From Erythrobacteraceae bacterium (GTDB taxonomy: Bacteria > Pseudomonadota > Alphaproteobacteria > Sphingomonadales > Sphingomonadaceae), in assembly GCA_027486035.1 (NCBI GenBank), contig JAIXPX010000041.1:1-64000 (forward strand): a stretch of 64,000 nt of DNA, read 5' to 3'. Every line of letters starts with the position of its first letter. Positions within the stretch are counted from its first letter, which is position 1. Under the pieces are notes generated by a model. That model worked only from the letters and a program-made list of their open reading frames with translations, was not told where the DNA came from and made no database searches. Position numbers and translations under genes: made by a program. Shown here piece by piece: positions 41,727 through 49,913 of the stretch.

Positions 41727-43079
41727 ATGAAAATCGCCGCTCTCCTGCGCAGCGCCGCTCTGGTCACCGCTGTTGCGCTGATCCCCGCCACAACTGCCAC
41801 CATGGCCCAGGTCGATGGCCGTGCGGGACCGGAATTTGCCAAGCTGTTCGCGGTGTTCCAGCGGGTCAAGGCAAGCTATGTCGAGCCGGTTGACGACGAG
41901 AAGCTGATCCGCGGCGCGATCGACGGGATGCTCGCCTCGCTCGACCCGCATTCGGCCTATCTCGACGGCGGCGATCTCCAGCGACTGGAGACGATGATCG
42001 ACGGGCAGTATTCAGGCCTCGGCCTGTCGGTCGTGATGGAGGACGGGGCGGTCAAGGTCGTCTCGCCCTTCCGGGGCAGCCCGGCCGAGACGGCAGGGGT
42101 CAAGGCCGGCGACTTCATCACCCACCTCAACGGCAAGCTGATCGTCGACACCAAGCTCGATGACGCCGTGGCGCAGATGCGCGGGCCTTCGGGCACCTCG
42201 ATCCGCCTGACGATCTTCCGCAAGGGCCGCGACGAGCCGCTCGAGCTCGACGTGACGCGCGGGACGATTAAGCTCGAGCCGGTCACTTCCGAGCTCCAGT
42301 CGGGCAATATCGGCCTCATCACGGTCAACGAGTTCTCGGCCAATGTCGGCTCCGACGTGTTTGCCGAATGGCAGGCGCTGCGGAAGAAGGCGCCGGGCGG
42401 GCGAATCAATGGACTGGTGCTCGACCTGCGCAATAATCCGGGCGGCAGCCTCGACGAATCCGTGGCGCTGTCGGACCTGTTCCTGACCAACGGGCGGATC
42501 GTCAGCCAGCGCGGCCGCGCACGGGGCGAGACGATGCTCTACGATGCCGAAACCGTCTATCGCGGCGACATGGCCGAGGGCGTGCCGCTGATCGTGCTGA
42601 TCAACGCAGGGTCGGCCTCGGCCTCCGAGATCGTCGCCGGGGCGCTCCAGGATCACCGCCGTGCGCTGATCATGGGCGAGCGGAGCTTCGGCAAGGGCTC
42701 GGTCCAGTCGCTGCTGCCGCTGGGCAAGGATGCTGCCCTGAAGCTGACCACGGCGCGCTATTACACGCCGTCGGGCCGCTCGGTGCAGGAAGGCGGGATC
42801 AATCCCGACATTGCCGTGCCGCAGATCTCCGATCCCGATTACGCTCTGCGCATGAAGTACCAGACCCGCGAGAGCGATCTTCGCGGGCACCTCATCAACG
42901 AGCTGGCGCTGAAGGACGAGGCGCTCGAGGCTGACAGGATCGCCGATCCTCGCTTCCAGCTGACCGCGGCCCAGCTCGAGGAGCAGGGCATCAAGGACTT
43001 CCAGCTGAGCTATGCGCTCGACACGCTGCGGCGGACCACCAAGAGCAGCGTGGCGCTGCGGCCTGCCAAGAAGAAGTAG
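41727..43079 (+). CDS. ctpA: S41 family C-terminal processing peptidase
   Basis: A 450-residue periplasmic serine protease that trims C-termini of exported or cell-wall proteins. After the signal peptide (to about residue 27) come a cap region with SLDPHSAYLD, a PDZ domain (about 90-175) and the catalytic core. Ser298 lies in NAGSASASEI and Lys323 in SFGKGSVQ, the Ser/Lys dyad with the normal 25-residue spacing. It follows the EnvC-like gene, forming an envelope-maintenance pair. Confidence 0.95.
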   Translation: MKIAALLRSAALVTAVALIPATTATMAQVDGRAGPEFAKLFAVFQRVKASYVEPVDDEKLIRGAIDGMLASLDPHSAYLDGGDLQRLETMIDGQYSGLGLSVVMEDGAVKVVSPFRGSPAETAGVKAGDFITHLNGKLIVDTKLDDAVAQMRGPSGTSIRLTIFRKGRDEPLELDVTRGTIKLEPVTSELQSGNIGLITVNEFSANVGSDVFAEWQALRKKAPGGRINGLVLDLRNNPGGSLDESVALSDLFLTNGRIVSQRGRARGETMLYDAETVYRGDMAEGVPLIVLINAGSASASEIVAGALQDHRRALIMGERSFGKGSVQSLLPLGKDAALKLTTARYYTPSGRSVQEGGINPDIAVPQISDPDYALRMKYQTRESDLRGHLINELALKDEALEADRIADPRFQLTAAQLEEQGIKDFQLSYALDTLRRTTKSSVALRPAKKK

Positions 43080-43089
43080 GGCAGGCGAT

Positions 43090-43542
43090 ATGGACAAGGG
43101 CGGGAAGGCCCGCGCGCTCGCCGTGGCGATCCCGGCCGCGCTGCTGGGCGGGGCCTACGTGGCGCAATACGGCTTCGGCCTCTACCCGTGCGAGATGTGC
43201 TGGTGGCAGCGCTACCCGCATTTCGCGGCGCTTGGCCTCGGCCTGCTCGCTTTTGTCGCCGCGCCCGCGCGCCTGTGGGTGACGCTGGCGGGGCTCGCGA
43301 TCATCGCCTCGGGCCTGATCGGAGGCTTCCATGCCGGGGTCGAATACCACTGGTGGGAGGGGATCACCGCCTGCTCCAAGCCTGCCGTCGCGGTCGACAT
43401 GCTGGATTTCTCCACCGACAAGCTGGTGCGCTGCGACGCGGCGCCCTGGACGCTGTTCGGCATCTCGCTGGCGGGCTTCAATTTCCTGATTTCGACCATC
43501 GGCGGTGCAGCCGTTGTGGCTTTGGCTGCGTATCGCAGGTAA
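43090..43542 (+). CDS. Disulfide bond formation protein B (DsbB family)
   Basis: A 150-residue four-helix inner-membrane protein that reoxidises DsbA-type thiol oxidases with ubiquinone. Cys34 and Cys37 (YPCEMCWWQRYPHF) form the quinone-proximal pair and Cys95 and Cys115 (ITACSKP and VRCDAAPW) the periplasmic pair. ATG 43090 gives a short cytoplasmic start before the first membrane helix; earlier in-frame codons overlap ctpA. coq7 for ubiquinone synthesis follows directly. Confidence 0.92.
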   Translation: MDKGGKARALAVAIPAALLGGAYVAQYGFGLYPCEMCWWQRYPHFAALGLGLLAFVAAPARLWVTLAGLAIIASGLIGGFHAGVEYHWWEGITACSKPAVAVDMLDFSTDKLVRCDAAPWTLFGISLAGFNFLISTIGGAAVVALAAYRR

Positions 43543-43564
43543 GGGGCGGGCAAAGGAGCCGAGG

Positions 43565-44089
43565 ATGGTCGAGAAGCGCGAACTCAAGAGGATGATCCGG
43601 GTCGATCAGGCCGGGGAGTTCGGCGCGACGCGCATCTACGAGGGCCAGCTCGCCGTGATGGGCGACCGTGGTCCGCATTCGGCCGAGATCCGCCATATGG
43701 CGGCGCAGGAGGCCGAGCACCGCGCCAAGTTCGATGCCTTGCTGGTCAGGCGCGGGGTGCGCCCGACCGCGCTCCATCCCTTCTGGTCGGCGGCGGGCTA
43801 CGCGCTCGGCGCGGGCACGGCGCTGCTCGGACCGGAAGCGGCGATGGCCTGCACCGCTGCGGTGGAGACCGAGATCGACCGGCACTATTCCGAGCAGCTC
43901 GACAAGCTCGAGGCATCCGGGGCCGACCCCGAGCTGGCCGAGATGATCGCCGCCTTCCGCGAGGAAGAGCGCGAGCACCGTGATGCCGCTTTCGCCAACG
44001 GGGCCGAGCAGGCGCCGGCCTACCCGCTGCTTGCCGGCGCAATCCGGCTGGGTTGCCGCCTCGCGATCAAGCTCAGCGAACGGATCTGA
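43565..44089 (+). CDS. coq7: Demethoxyubiquinone hydroxylase Coq7
   Basis: A 174-residue di-iron monooxygenase that performs the last hydroxylation in ubiquinone synthesis. Iron ligands are seen in RVDQAGEFGATRIYEGQ, AAQEAEHRAKF, AAVETEIDRHYSEQL and EEEREHRDAAF. It is the Coq7 family also used in mitochondria, in place of the flavin enzyme UbiF. It follows the dsbB-like gene by about 22 bases. Confidence 0.95.
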   Translation: MVEKRELKRMIRVDQAGEFGATRIYEGQLAVMGDRGPHSAEIRHMAAQEAEHRAKFDALLVRRGVRPTALHPFWSAAGYALGAGTALLGPEAAMACTAAVETEIDRHYSEQLDKLEASGADPELAEMIAAFREEEREHRDAAFANGAEQAPAYPLLAGAIRLGCRLAIKLSERI

Positions 44090-44105
44090 TCGGGCGCTCG
44101 CCGGA

Positions 44106-45134
44106 TCAGGGATGATCGACCGGGGACCGCGTTCCCACCGGATGCCAGGGCTGGCCGATCCACTTGGCCAGCCGGTCGCGCACCGCCCACACCACTGCGA
44201 TGCGCCGCTCCGCGATACCGGGCAGGCTGCTCGGATCGCCGCCCAGCCATGGCAGGAAGGGATTGCGCCGGGCATAGGACCATAGCTCGACCCGCTCGCC
44301 CGCCTTCATGGCCGGCCCGCGCGCGTGGAAACCCACCGTGTCCGCGACCACCAGCGTGTTGGCCGGCACGGCGAGGGCGCGTGGTTCGGGCAGGTTTATC
44401 GCCGCCAGTTCTCCGGCTCCGATGCGCGGTGATCCGCGCGCGGACAGCCGTTCGATCGCGCGCGGATCGCTGAGGCTGCGTTCCTGTTCCCAGGCGAGGC
44501 GCTCCGGGGTGAAGCGATGCGAACCGGGAACAAAGGTGAAGGGGCCGTCCTCAATGGCGACAGGGTTGAAGAACAGCCAGGCCTTCAGCGAGGAATGGAA
44601 GCTGTCGGCGTGCAGGGTTTCCTGCGGGTCCGGGTCATTCCCGCCGACCTTGCTGACGATCGTCTGGATATAGTGAAGCGGGGTGATTCGGTAGCTCGCG
44701 ACATAGTGGAACAGCGCGGCGATATCCTCGCGCGCCAGCAGGCGGCGCAGTTGCGGAATGGCTTCCAGCATGGCGGGGTCAACCGGCATGCGGCGGGTGA
44801 TCGCATCGCCCTGCCGCATCTCGCGGGCGGGGCCGCGATAGGTCAGCACGGCTTCCCGCAGGGCGCCGAACTCCTCCGCCGGCACGATGTCGGGGATGGC
44901 GACGAAGCCGTCACGGTCGAAAGCCTCGCGCCATTCGGGGCGCACCTTGCGCGCCAGCTGCCGCCGCCGCCAGCGGCACAGGGCATCCGCCAGCCGGACT
45001 CGGGTGACATGCAGTCCGAGCCGGTTGAGCCGGCGCGACCCGATCACCGGATTGTCAAGAAAGCTCTTCGCGCCGGTCGCGAGCTGGAAGACCCAGAGGG
45101 GAGCCAGAAGGGCCTTGCGGATGCTCAATGCCAT
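44106..45134 (-). CDS. Phytanoyl-CoA dioxygenase (PhyH) family protein
   Basis: A 342-residue Fe(II)/2-oxoglutarate-dependent oxygenase. The double-stranded beta-helix core has the iron ligands His175 and Asp177 in QETLHADSFH and His270 in VGFHARG, with Arg281 (AGERVELWSYAR) likely binding 2-oxoglutarate. An N-terminal region of about 65 residues is basic and partly hydrophobic (LLAPLWVFQLATGAK). Members hydroxylate lipids or small metabolites; the substrate is unknown. Confidence 0.88.
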   Translation of the reverse strand: MALSIRKALLAPLWVFQLATGAKSFLDNPVIGSRRLNRLGLHVTRVRLADALCRWRRRQLARKVRPEWREAFDRDGFVAIPDIVPAEEFGALREAVLTYRGPAREMRQGDAITRRMPVDPAMLEAIPQLRRLLAREDIAALFHYVASYRITPLHYIQTIVSKVGGNDPDPQETLHADSFHSSLKAWLFFNPVAIEDGPFTFVPGSHRFTPERLAWEQERSLSDPRAIERLSARGSPRIGAGELAAINLPEPRALAVPANTLVVADTVGFHARGPAMKAGERVELWSYARRNPFLPWLGGDPSSLPGIAERRIAVVWAVRDRLAKWIGQPWHPVGTRSPVDHP

Positions 45135-45322
45135 GTCCGGGCCATGTCCTTCGGCGTCCTTGATTTGCGTGCGACTTGGTAGAGGCCGCGCGTGGGCTGG
45201 TCAACGACAGCGGGGCGAACCGCCTGGCTTCACCGGCGGTTCAGCACCAGCACACTAGACAAGGCGCCATACGCGGGGGCATGGCTTGGCACGTCGCCCG
45301 CACGCTAGAGGATTCGAGCGCC

Positions 45323-45886
45323 GTGAAGCACCTGATCGCCCCTGCCGTTCTTGCCCTTTTTCTCGCCACCGGCCCCGCCGCCGCGCAGAGCGCGAACGAG
45401 AAGATCAACATGGTGATCGCCTATGACGCCTCCGAATGCCCCAAGGCGCAGCCGGGCGAGGTGGTGGTCTGCGAGATCCTGGTGGAGGCCGAGCGCTACC
45501 GCATCCCGGAGAACCTGCGTTACAGCGATTCTCCCGCCAACAAGGCGTGGGCGCGGCAGGTCGAGGAGATCAAGTACGTCGGCGATTTCGGAACGATGAG
45601 CTGCTCGCCCGCCGGCGCGGGCGGCTTCACCGGATGCAACCAGAAGTTCGTCGAGGCGGCCTACAAGGACAGGTCCGAAGCCGAAGGCGTGCGCTTCGGC
45701 CAGCTCATCGAGAAGGCCCGTCAGGAGCGGCTTGCCGGCATCGATACCGCGGCCGCTGCCGAACAGGAGCGGGTCGAGATGATCGAGCGCGAATACATTC
45801 AGCGGCTCGAGCGCGAGCGCAGCGGCGAATTGCCGGGCGAAAAGGCGCTGCCGCAGCCGCCCAAAAGCGAAGAGAGTCCCGGCTAG
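45323..45886 (+). CDS. Secreted protein of unknown function, cysteine-containing
   Basis: A 187-residue protein. GTG 45323 begins a signal peptide (MKHLIAPAVLALFLATGPAAAQ) with AGAGG about 10 bases upstream; ATG 45281 would place extra residues before it. The mature domain has four cysteines (SECPKAQPGEVVVCEI, SCSPAGAGGFTGCNQK), probably two disulfides, then a long charged helix (YKDRSEAEGVRFGQLIEKARQERLAG to ERERSGELPG). A similar domain is common in sphingomonads, but I do not know its role. Confidence 0.8.
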   Translation: MKHLIAPAVLALFLATGPAAAQSANEKINMVIAYDASECPKAQPGEVVVCEILVEAERYRIPENLRYSDSPANKAWARQVEEIKYVGDFGTMSCSPAGAGGFTGCNQKFVEAAYKDRSEAEGVRFGQLIEKARQERLAGIDTAAAAEQERVEMIEREYIQRLERERSGELPGEKALPQPPKSEESPG

Positions 45887-46896
45887 CTCCGGTAATAGTC
45901 GCGGTACCACGCGACGAAGCGGGCGACTCCTTCGCGGAACGGAGTCTGCGGCGCGTATCCGGTCAGCGACGTCAGCAATGCGGCATCGGCCCAGGTCGCC
46001 GGCACGTCGCCGGGCTGCATCGGCAGGAAGTTCTTCACCGCCTCGCGCGCGCACTCGGCCTCGATGGCGGTGACGAAATCCATCACCCGCACCTTCTCAC
46101 CATTGCCGATGTTGACGACCCGGAAGGGGGCAACTGGCGAGAGACTGTCGCCCTCGGCAATGTCCTCAGGGCTGTCGGGCCGCACCGGGGCCACGTCGAT
46201 CAGCAGGCGGATGCCGCGCACGAGGTCGGTCACATAGGTGAAGTCGCGGTACATCTCGCCGTCGTTGTAGATGTCGATCGGCGTGCCTTCGAGGATCCCG
46301 CGCGTGAATTTAAACAGCGCCATGTCGGGCCGCCCCCAGGGGCCGTAGACCGTGAAGAAGCGGAAGCAAGTGGTCGGCAGGTTCCAGAGGTGCGCGTAGG
46401 AATGCGCCATCGCCTCGTTCGCCTTCTTGGTCGCGGCGTAGAGCGTCAGCGGCGTGTCGGCCTTCTGGCGTTCGTGGAAGGGCATCTCGGTGCTGGCCCC
46501 ATAGACCGAGGAGGTGGAGGCCATCAGCAGGTGATCGACCCCAAGCTCGCGCGCGCACTCCATCACGTTGAACGCGCCGACGAGGTTTGCGTCCACATAG
46601 GCGCGCGGGTTCTCGAGGCTGTAGCGCACCCCCGCCTGGGCGGCGAGGTGGACGATGACGTCGGGCCGTTCCGCCAGCGCCAGCGCGTGGAGCGTCTCGA
46701 AATCCTCCAGCATCTCCTCAGTGCAGGTGAAGTTGGGGTGCTGGAGCAGCATCTGGTGCCGCCGCTGCTTGAGGCGCACGTCGTAATAGTCGGTCATCCC
46801 GTCATAGCCGACGACGCGGAAGCCCTCCTCCAGCAGCAGCTGCGAGAGATGGTAGCCGATGAACCCGGCCGATCCGGTGACAAGGACGGTGCGCAT
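45883..46896 (-). CDS. UDP-glucuronate 4-epimerase-like NAD-dependent epimerase
   Basis: A 337-residue extended short-chain dehydrogenase. It has VLVTGSAGFIGYHLSQLLLEEG at the N-terminus, HLAAQAGVRYSLENPRAYVDANLVGAFNVMECAR, and the catalytic STSSVYG and YAATKKANE. FRFFTVYGPWGRPDMALFKFTRGILEG and the YRDFTYVTDLV segment are characteristic of enzymes making UDP-galacturonate for surface polysaccharide. It lies at the edge of the conserved block, 1 to 4 kb before the integrase-bearing segment, but its base composition is that of the core genome. Confidence 0.9.
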   Translation of the reverse strand: MRTVLVTGSAGFIGYHLSQLLLEEGFRVVGYDGMTDYYDVRLKQRRHQMLLQHPNFTCTEEMLEDFETLHALALAERPDVIVHLAAQAGVRYSLENPRAYVDANLVGAFNVMECARELGVDHLLMASTSSVYGASTEMPFHERQKADTPLTLYAATKKANEAMAHSYAHLWNLPTTCFRFFTVYGPWGRPDMALFKFTRGILEGTPIDIYNDGEMYRDFTYVTDLVRGIRLLIDVAPVRPDSPEDIAEGDSLSPVAPFRVVNIGNGEKVRVMDFVTAIEAECAREAVKNFLPMQPGDVPATWADAALLTSLTGYAPQTPFREGVARFVAWYRDYYRS

Positions 46897-47102
46897 ATCC
46901 TATGTCTTGATCCCAAAGCGAAGCGGAATAAAGTCTTTTTAAAAAAAGGGTCTATGCGTACAACGCGAAGCCGCGCGATGTCATGCATGCGGCTCGCTGG
47001 CTGGTGACAGCGCGGCAACCTCTCTTTCCCTGGCGACAAGGCGATTGTAAGGGAGGAGGACGGAGCCAGAAACGCTGGCGCTGGGACACAAGGAGCAGAG
47101 GG

Positions 47103-47606
47103 ATGATCGCGTTCGAACGTTTCGTTCTGGCGGCGCTAATGAGCTTCGCATTGTCGGCGTGTGCGGGTGGCTCGGCCCTGCAGCCGGACCGCTCTATCTT
47201 CAGCCTCGATAATAATTATCAGCGTTACGCCTATAGTGCTCCTATCGAGACTACGCTTGAGCAGACGGTCGCGGTTTTCAAGGAGGCGGGCTACAAGCTC
47301 GACGTGATTGATCGCGCGACCGGGCAGATCAGCGGCACGCGTGGGGCAAGCGGCGACAAGGGCTCGTCTTCGGACAAGGACCTTAAGTTTTATGCTCTGG
47401 TTTTGCCCAAGGGCTCTGGCAGTGAGCTGGGCATCAAGATTGTGCAGGTCTTGCGGCGTGGGCCCTTGGGCGCCTCACGCGCCGAACTCATCGTAAATGA
47501 TGCAGTGATGTATCAGTATTTGTTCCGGCGTATTGAGAACTTGTCGGCTTCCAAGCCTCCGGCTGCCGGTCTTGATGGCGCAGGGGACGTGTACAGGGAA
47601 TTCTAA
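47103..47606 (+). CDS. Predicted lipoprotein of unknown function
   Basis: A 167-residue protein beginning at ATG 47103 after AGGAGCAGAGGG. The N-terminus MIAFERFVLAALMSFALSACAGG is a lipoprotein signal with Cys20 as lipidation site. The mature part resembles small alpha/beta modules (TTLEQTVAVFKEAGYKLDVIDRATGQISGTRG, DLKFYALVLPKG, GIKIVQVLRRGPLGASRAELIVND). I do not recognise the family. The 206 bp before it hold an A/T-rich stretch (46930-46947) that may contain its promoter. Confidence 0.72.
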   Translation: MIAFERFVLAALMSFALSACAGGSALQPDRSIFSLDNNYQRYAYSAPIETTLEQTVAVFKEAGYKLDVIDRATGQISGTRGASGDKGSSSDKDLKFYALVLPKGSGSELGIKIVQVLRRGPLGASRAELIVNDAVMYQYLFRRIENLSASKPPAAGLDGAGDVYREF

Positions 47607-47825
47607 CCGCTGCTCCTTCGCTCGGGATTGCACGTTATCGGGCGTTTGCCCGCAATTCTCTCCCCTCACGGACTTTAGGCGCTGCCCGCGGGGGTGGGGG
47701 CCTTCCAATCCGAAAATGAATAACAACCCCTTGCACAGTAGCTTCGGTGTGCAGAAGCCCTGCTGCAATCGGGCTCGATATCTCGTATGTATCGCAGCTA
47801 GGTCGAGACTGCGGGGCTAATTCGC

Positions 47826-48428
47826 ATGCCTGAGGAAATAGAGGTGGAGGTTGAGCCGGGGCGGGCGGCCACGCACGAGATCGCCCCTGACGACATTGCA
47901 CGCAAAGCCTTCAAGGTCGATGACCACCAGATCATGCAGGCGAAGCTCAATGAGCTGATGAACCTCCTCTGGCGCCCAGAGGGTGAGACCGAGGAGCAAT
48001 CGCGTCTGCGAGCGGTGCGCGCCCTAGAACACTTCAACAGCCTCGAGCCAACAGACGGCGCCGAGGGAATGCTCGCACTGCAAATGGTGGGCACGCACTT
48101 TGCCGCACTCGAGTGTCTGCGGCGCGCGGCCCTGCCTAGCCAAACCCTCGTGGGTCTCGAGCATTCCCTTAAGCACGCCCAGAAGCTGATGGCGCTTTAT
48201 ACAAAACAGCTCGAGGCGCTCAACAGGCACCGCGGCAAGGGCCAGCAGAAGGTGACGGTTGAGCACATCCGCGTCGAGAGCGGCGGCCAGGCCATCGTGG
48301 GTAGCGTCGAGACGGGCCGCAGGCAGGAGGCTGAACCCAAGCCCGTTCAGCTTGAACACAAGCCTGACGAGGCAGTGCCCCTAGAGATGCCGGCGATGAA
48401 GAGCGCGCGGCCGGAGACGCGCAAGTGA
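47826..48428 (+). CDS. Hypothetical protein of the integrative-element segment
   Basis: A 200-residue, largely helical protein with an acidic N-terminus (MPEEIEVEVEPGRAATHEIAPDDIARKAFKVDDHQ) and a central block LNELMNLLWRPEGETEEQSRLRAVRALEHFNSLEPTDGAEGMLALQMVGTHFAALECLRRAALP. The C-terminus is Lys/Pro-rich. The pattern (a helical protein of this size followed by an HGG-motif protein) recurs, as I recall, in alphaproteobacterial mobile regions. No function can be assigned. Its stop overlaps the next start (GTGA), so the two are coupled. The preceding 219 bp show no gene. Confidence 0.72.
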   Translation: MPEEIEVEVEPGRAATHEIAPDDIARKAFKVDDHQIMQAKLNELMNLLWRPEGETEEQSRLRAVRALEHFNSLEPTDGAEGMLALQMVGTHFAALECLRRAALPSQTLVGLEHSLKHAQKLMALYTKQLEALNRHRGKGQQKVTVEHIRVESGGQAIVGSVETGRRQEAEPKPVQLEHKPDEAVPLEMPAMKSARPETRK

Positions 48429-48691
48429 GCGGAACGCATCCGCGCAACACTGGGCCAATGCGCCAGAGCCGGCGCTGCGGCGCAAAAACTCGCCAAGGCA
48501 CGGCCTGTCAGGCGCCAGCGGTCAGCGGCAAGGCGCGCTGCCGCATGCATGGCGGCGCGAGGGGGTCGGGTGCCCCTCAAGGCAATCGCAATGCCCTAAG
48601 GCATGGCGGATATACGCGTGAGGAGAGGGCGTTTCGTAAGTATGTCCGCGAATTGCTGAGGAGCGGCGACGAGCTGCTCGATGACTTTTAG
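48425..48691 (+). CDS. HGG-motif small zinc-finger-like protein
   Basis: An 88-residue basic protein with CGAKTRQGTACQAP and KARCRMHGG, where three Cys and a His are spaced like a small zinc finger. The glycine-rich GARGSGAPQGNRNALRHGGYTREER block and a short helix (FRKYVRELLRSGDELLDDF) follow. Such HGG/GAPxGNxNAxxHG proteins are frequent in alphaproteobacterial mobile regions and are of unknown function; nucleic-acid binding is likely. GTG 48425 overlaps the preceding stop. Confidence 0.78.
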   Translation: MSGTHPRNTGPMRQSRRCGAKTRQGTACQAPAVSGKARCRMHGGARGSGAPQGNRNALRHGGYTREERAFRKYVRELLRSGDELLDDF

Positions 48692-48708
48692 GGCAAAGTG
48701 CGTGGCGG

Positions 48709-48960
48709 CTATGTGCTCGTCGGCCTGCCGATCCTGATGCCGGGCCGGTCGTCGGGCGAGCCGATGAATTCGATGCCGGCGGCTTCGAAGTGATCGCGAA
48801 GATGCCTTAAATGGCCCTTGCGGGAATTGGGTACGCCAGAAGCCGCTTCGTAACGCTTTAGTGTCGCTGGACCAATACCAGTTGCCACTGCGATTTGCGT
48901 GATAGTCCAACCGAGCGCCGCCCGCGCTGCCTTGATCTGCTCCGCCGTGATTTCCGACAC
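48709..48960 (-). CDS. XRE-family helix-turn-helix regulator
   Basis: An 83-residue DNA-binding protein with the XRE/Cro fold: ITAEQIKAARAALGWTITQIAVATGIGPATLKRYEAASGVPNSRKGHLRHLRDHFEAAGIEFI. GTG 48960 is preferred, since the longer frame to 49014 would run into the divergent integrase gene. It lies back to back with the integrase (35-bp gap), so it is a natural candidate for a repressor of the recombinase promoter. Confidence 0.88.
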   Translation of the reverse strand: MSEITAEQIKAARAALGWTITQIAVATGIGPATLKRYEAASGVPNSRKGHLRHLRDHFEAAGIEFIGSPDDRPGIRIGRPTST

Positions 48961-48995
48961 TTGACTTATGATCCCTTTGGTATCACATATCCGAA

Positions 48996-49913
48996 ATGCC
49001 TCAACCCATCCCAAAAGGTGACTGGCGGTCCGAGTTCAAGCGCCTTGAAGGCGCTTGCGCTCCCGCGACAATGCGCAGTTACTCTGCCGATGTCGAGGCT
49101 TTTGAGGATTGGTGTGGCAGACAAGGCATCGATCAGCCCTTCCCCGCCAGCGTCGAAACCGTGTGTCAGTTTCTGGAGGATCAGGGCGCGTGCAGGGCGC
49201 CGTCGACTGTTCAGCGGCGCCTGTATGCTATTCGCAAGGTCCACCGGCTCTTGCGACTACCGGACCCCACGCATGAAGAGGACGTCAATCTGGCGTTCCG
49301 GCGTGTCCGACGCACAAACGCGGTGAGACCGCGCCAAGCCAAGGGCCTGACGCGGCAATATCTCGACAAGTTTTTGGAGAGTGAGCCCGACAGCCCTCTC
49401 GGGCTGCGTAACCGCGCGATGCTTGCACTCGGCTACGAGTTGTTGACGCGGCGCTCCGAGCTCATTGCGCTGCGCAATGATGACCTCGCCTTGCGTGAGG
49501 ATGGCACAATGCGCGTTCTCATCCGGAGAAGTAAGACCGACCCAACGGGCCGCGGCCGGCTCGCCTTCACGTCAGCCAGTACTGCCACTTTACTTCAGGA
49601 GTGGTTCGCTTGCCGCGGACCGGAGATCGAATGGGTGTTCTGTCCGGTCTACAAAGGCAAAGCCGTCGATCGCTGCCTTGAGACCACGACCGTCCGGCGC
49701 ATCGTCAAAGGCGCAGCCGAGCGCAGCGGGCTTGGTAAAGATAAGGTCGCTGCCTTCAGCGGCCACTCGATGCGTGTCGGTGCAGCTCAGGATTTGCTGA
49801 GGCGTGGGTTTGACACGGCGGCGATCATGCGGGCAGGAGGATGGAAGTCTGTCAACGTGCTCGCGCGGTATCTCGAGTGCGCTGAGCAGAATGTTTGGGC
49901 TGAACCGGCTTAA
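48996..49913 (+). CDS. Tyrosine recombinase / site-specific integrase
   Basis: A 305-residue integrase with a SAM-like N-terminal core-binding domain (ATMRSYSADVEAFEDWCGRQG) and a catalytic domain. The active-site residues are all visible: Arg153 (LLTRRSELIAL), Lys180 (RRSKTD), His257 and Arg260 (GHSMRVG), Trp283 in the second His/Trp position (GGWKS) and Tyr292 (RYLECAE). Its stop overlaps that of the convergent NUDIX gene by four bases. No att repeats were identified by eye. It marks the border between the core genome and the polysaccharide locus. Confidence 0.94.
   Translation: MPQPIPKGDWRSEFKRLEGACAPATMRSYSADVEAFEDWCGRQGIDQPFPASVETVCQFLEDQGACRAPSTVQRRLYAIRKVHRLLRLPDPTHEEDVNLAFRRVRRTNAVRPRQAKGLTRQYLDKFLESEPDSPLGLRNRAMLALGYELLTRRSELIALRNDDLALREDGTMRVLIRRSKTDPTGRGRLAFTSASTATLLQEWFACRGPEIEWVFCPVYKGKAVDRCLETTTVRRIVKGAAERSGLGKDKVAAFSGHSMRVGAAQDLLRRGFDTAAIMRAGGWKSVNVLARYLECAEQNVWAEPA

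Noticed and set aside
46983..47102. N-terminal extension of the lipoprotein at 47103
   Set aside because: The extension precedes a clear lipoprotein signal and ribosome binding site at 47103, so it is not translated as part of it.
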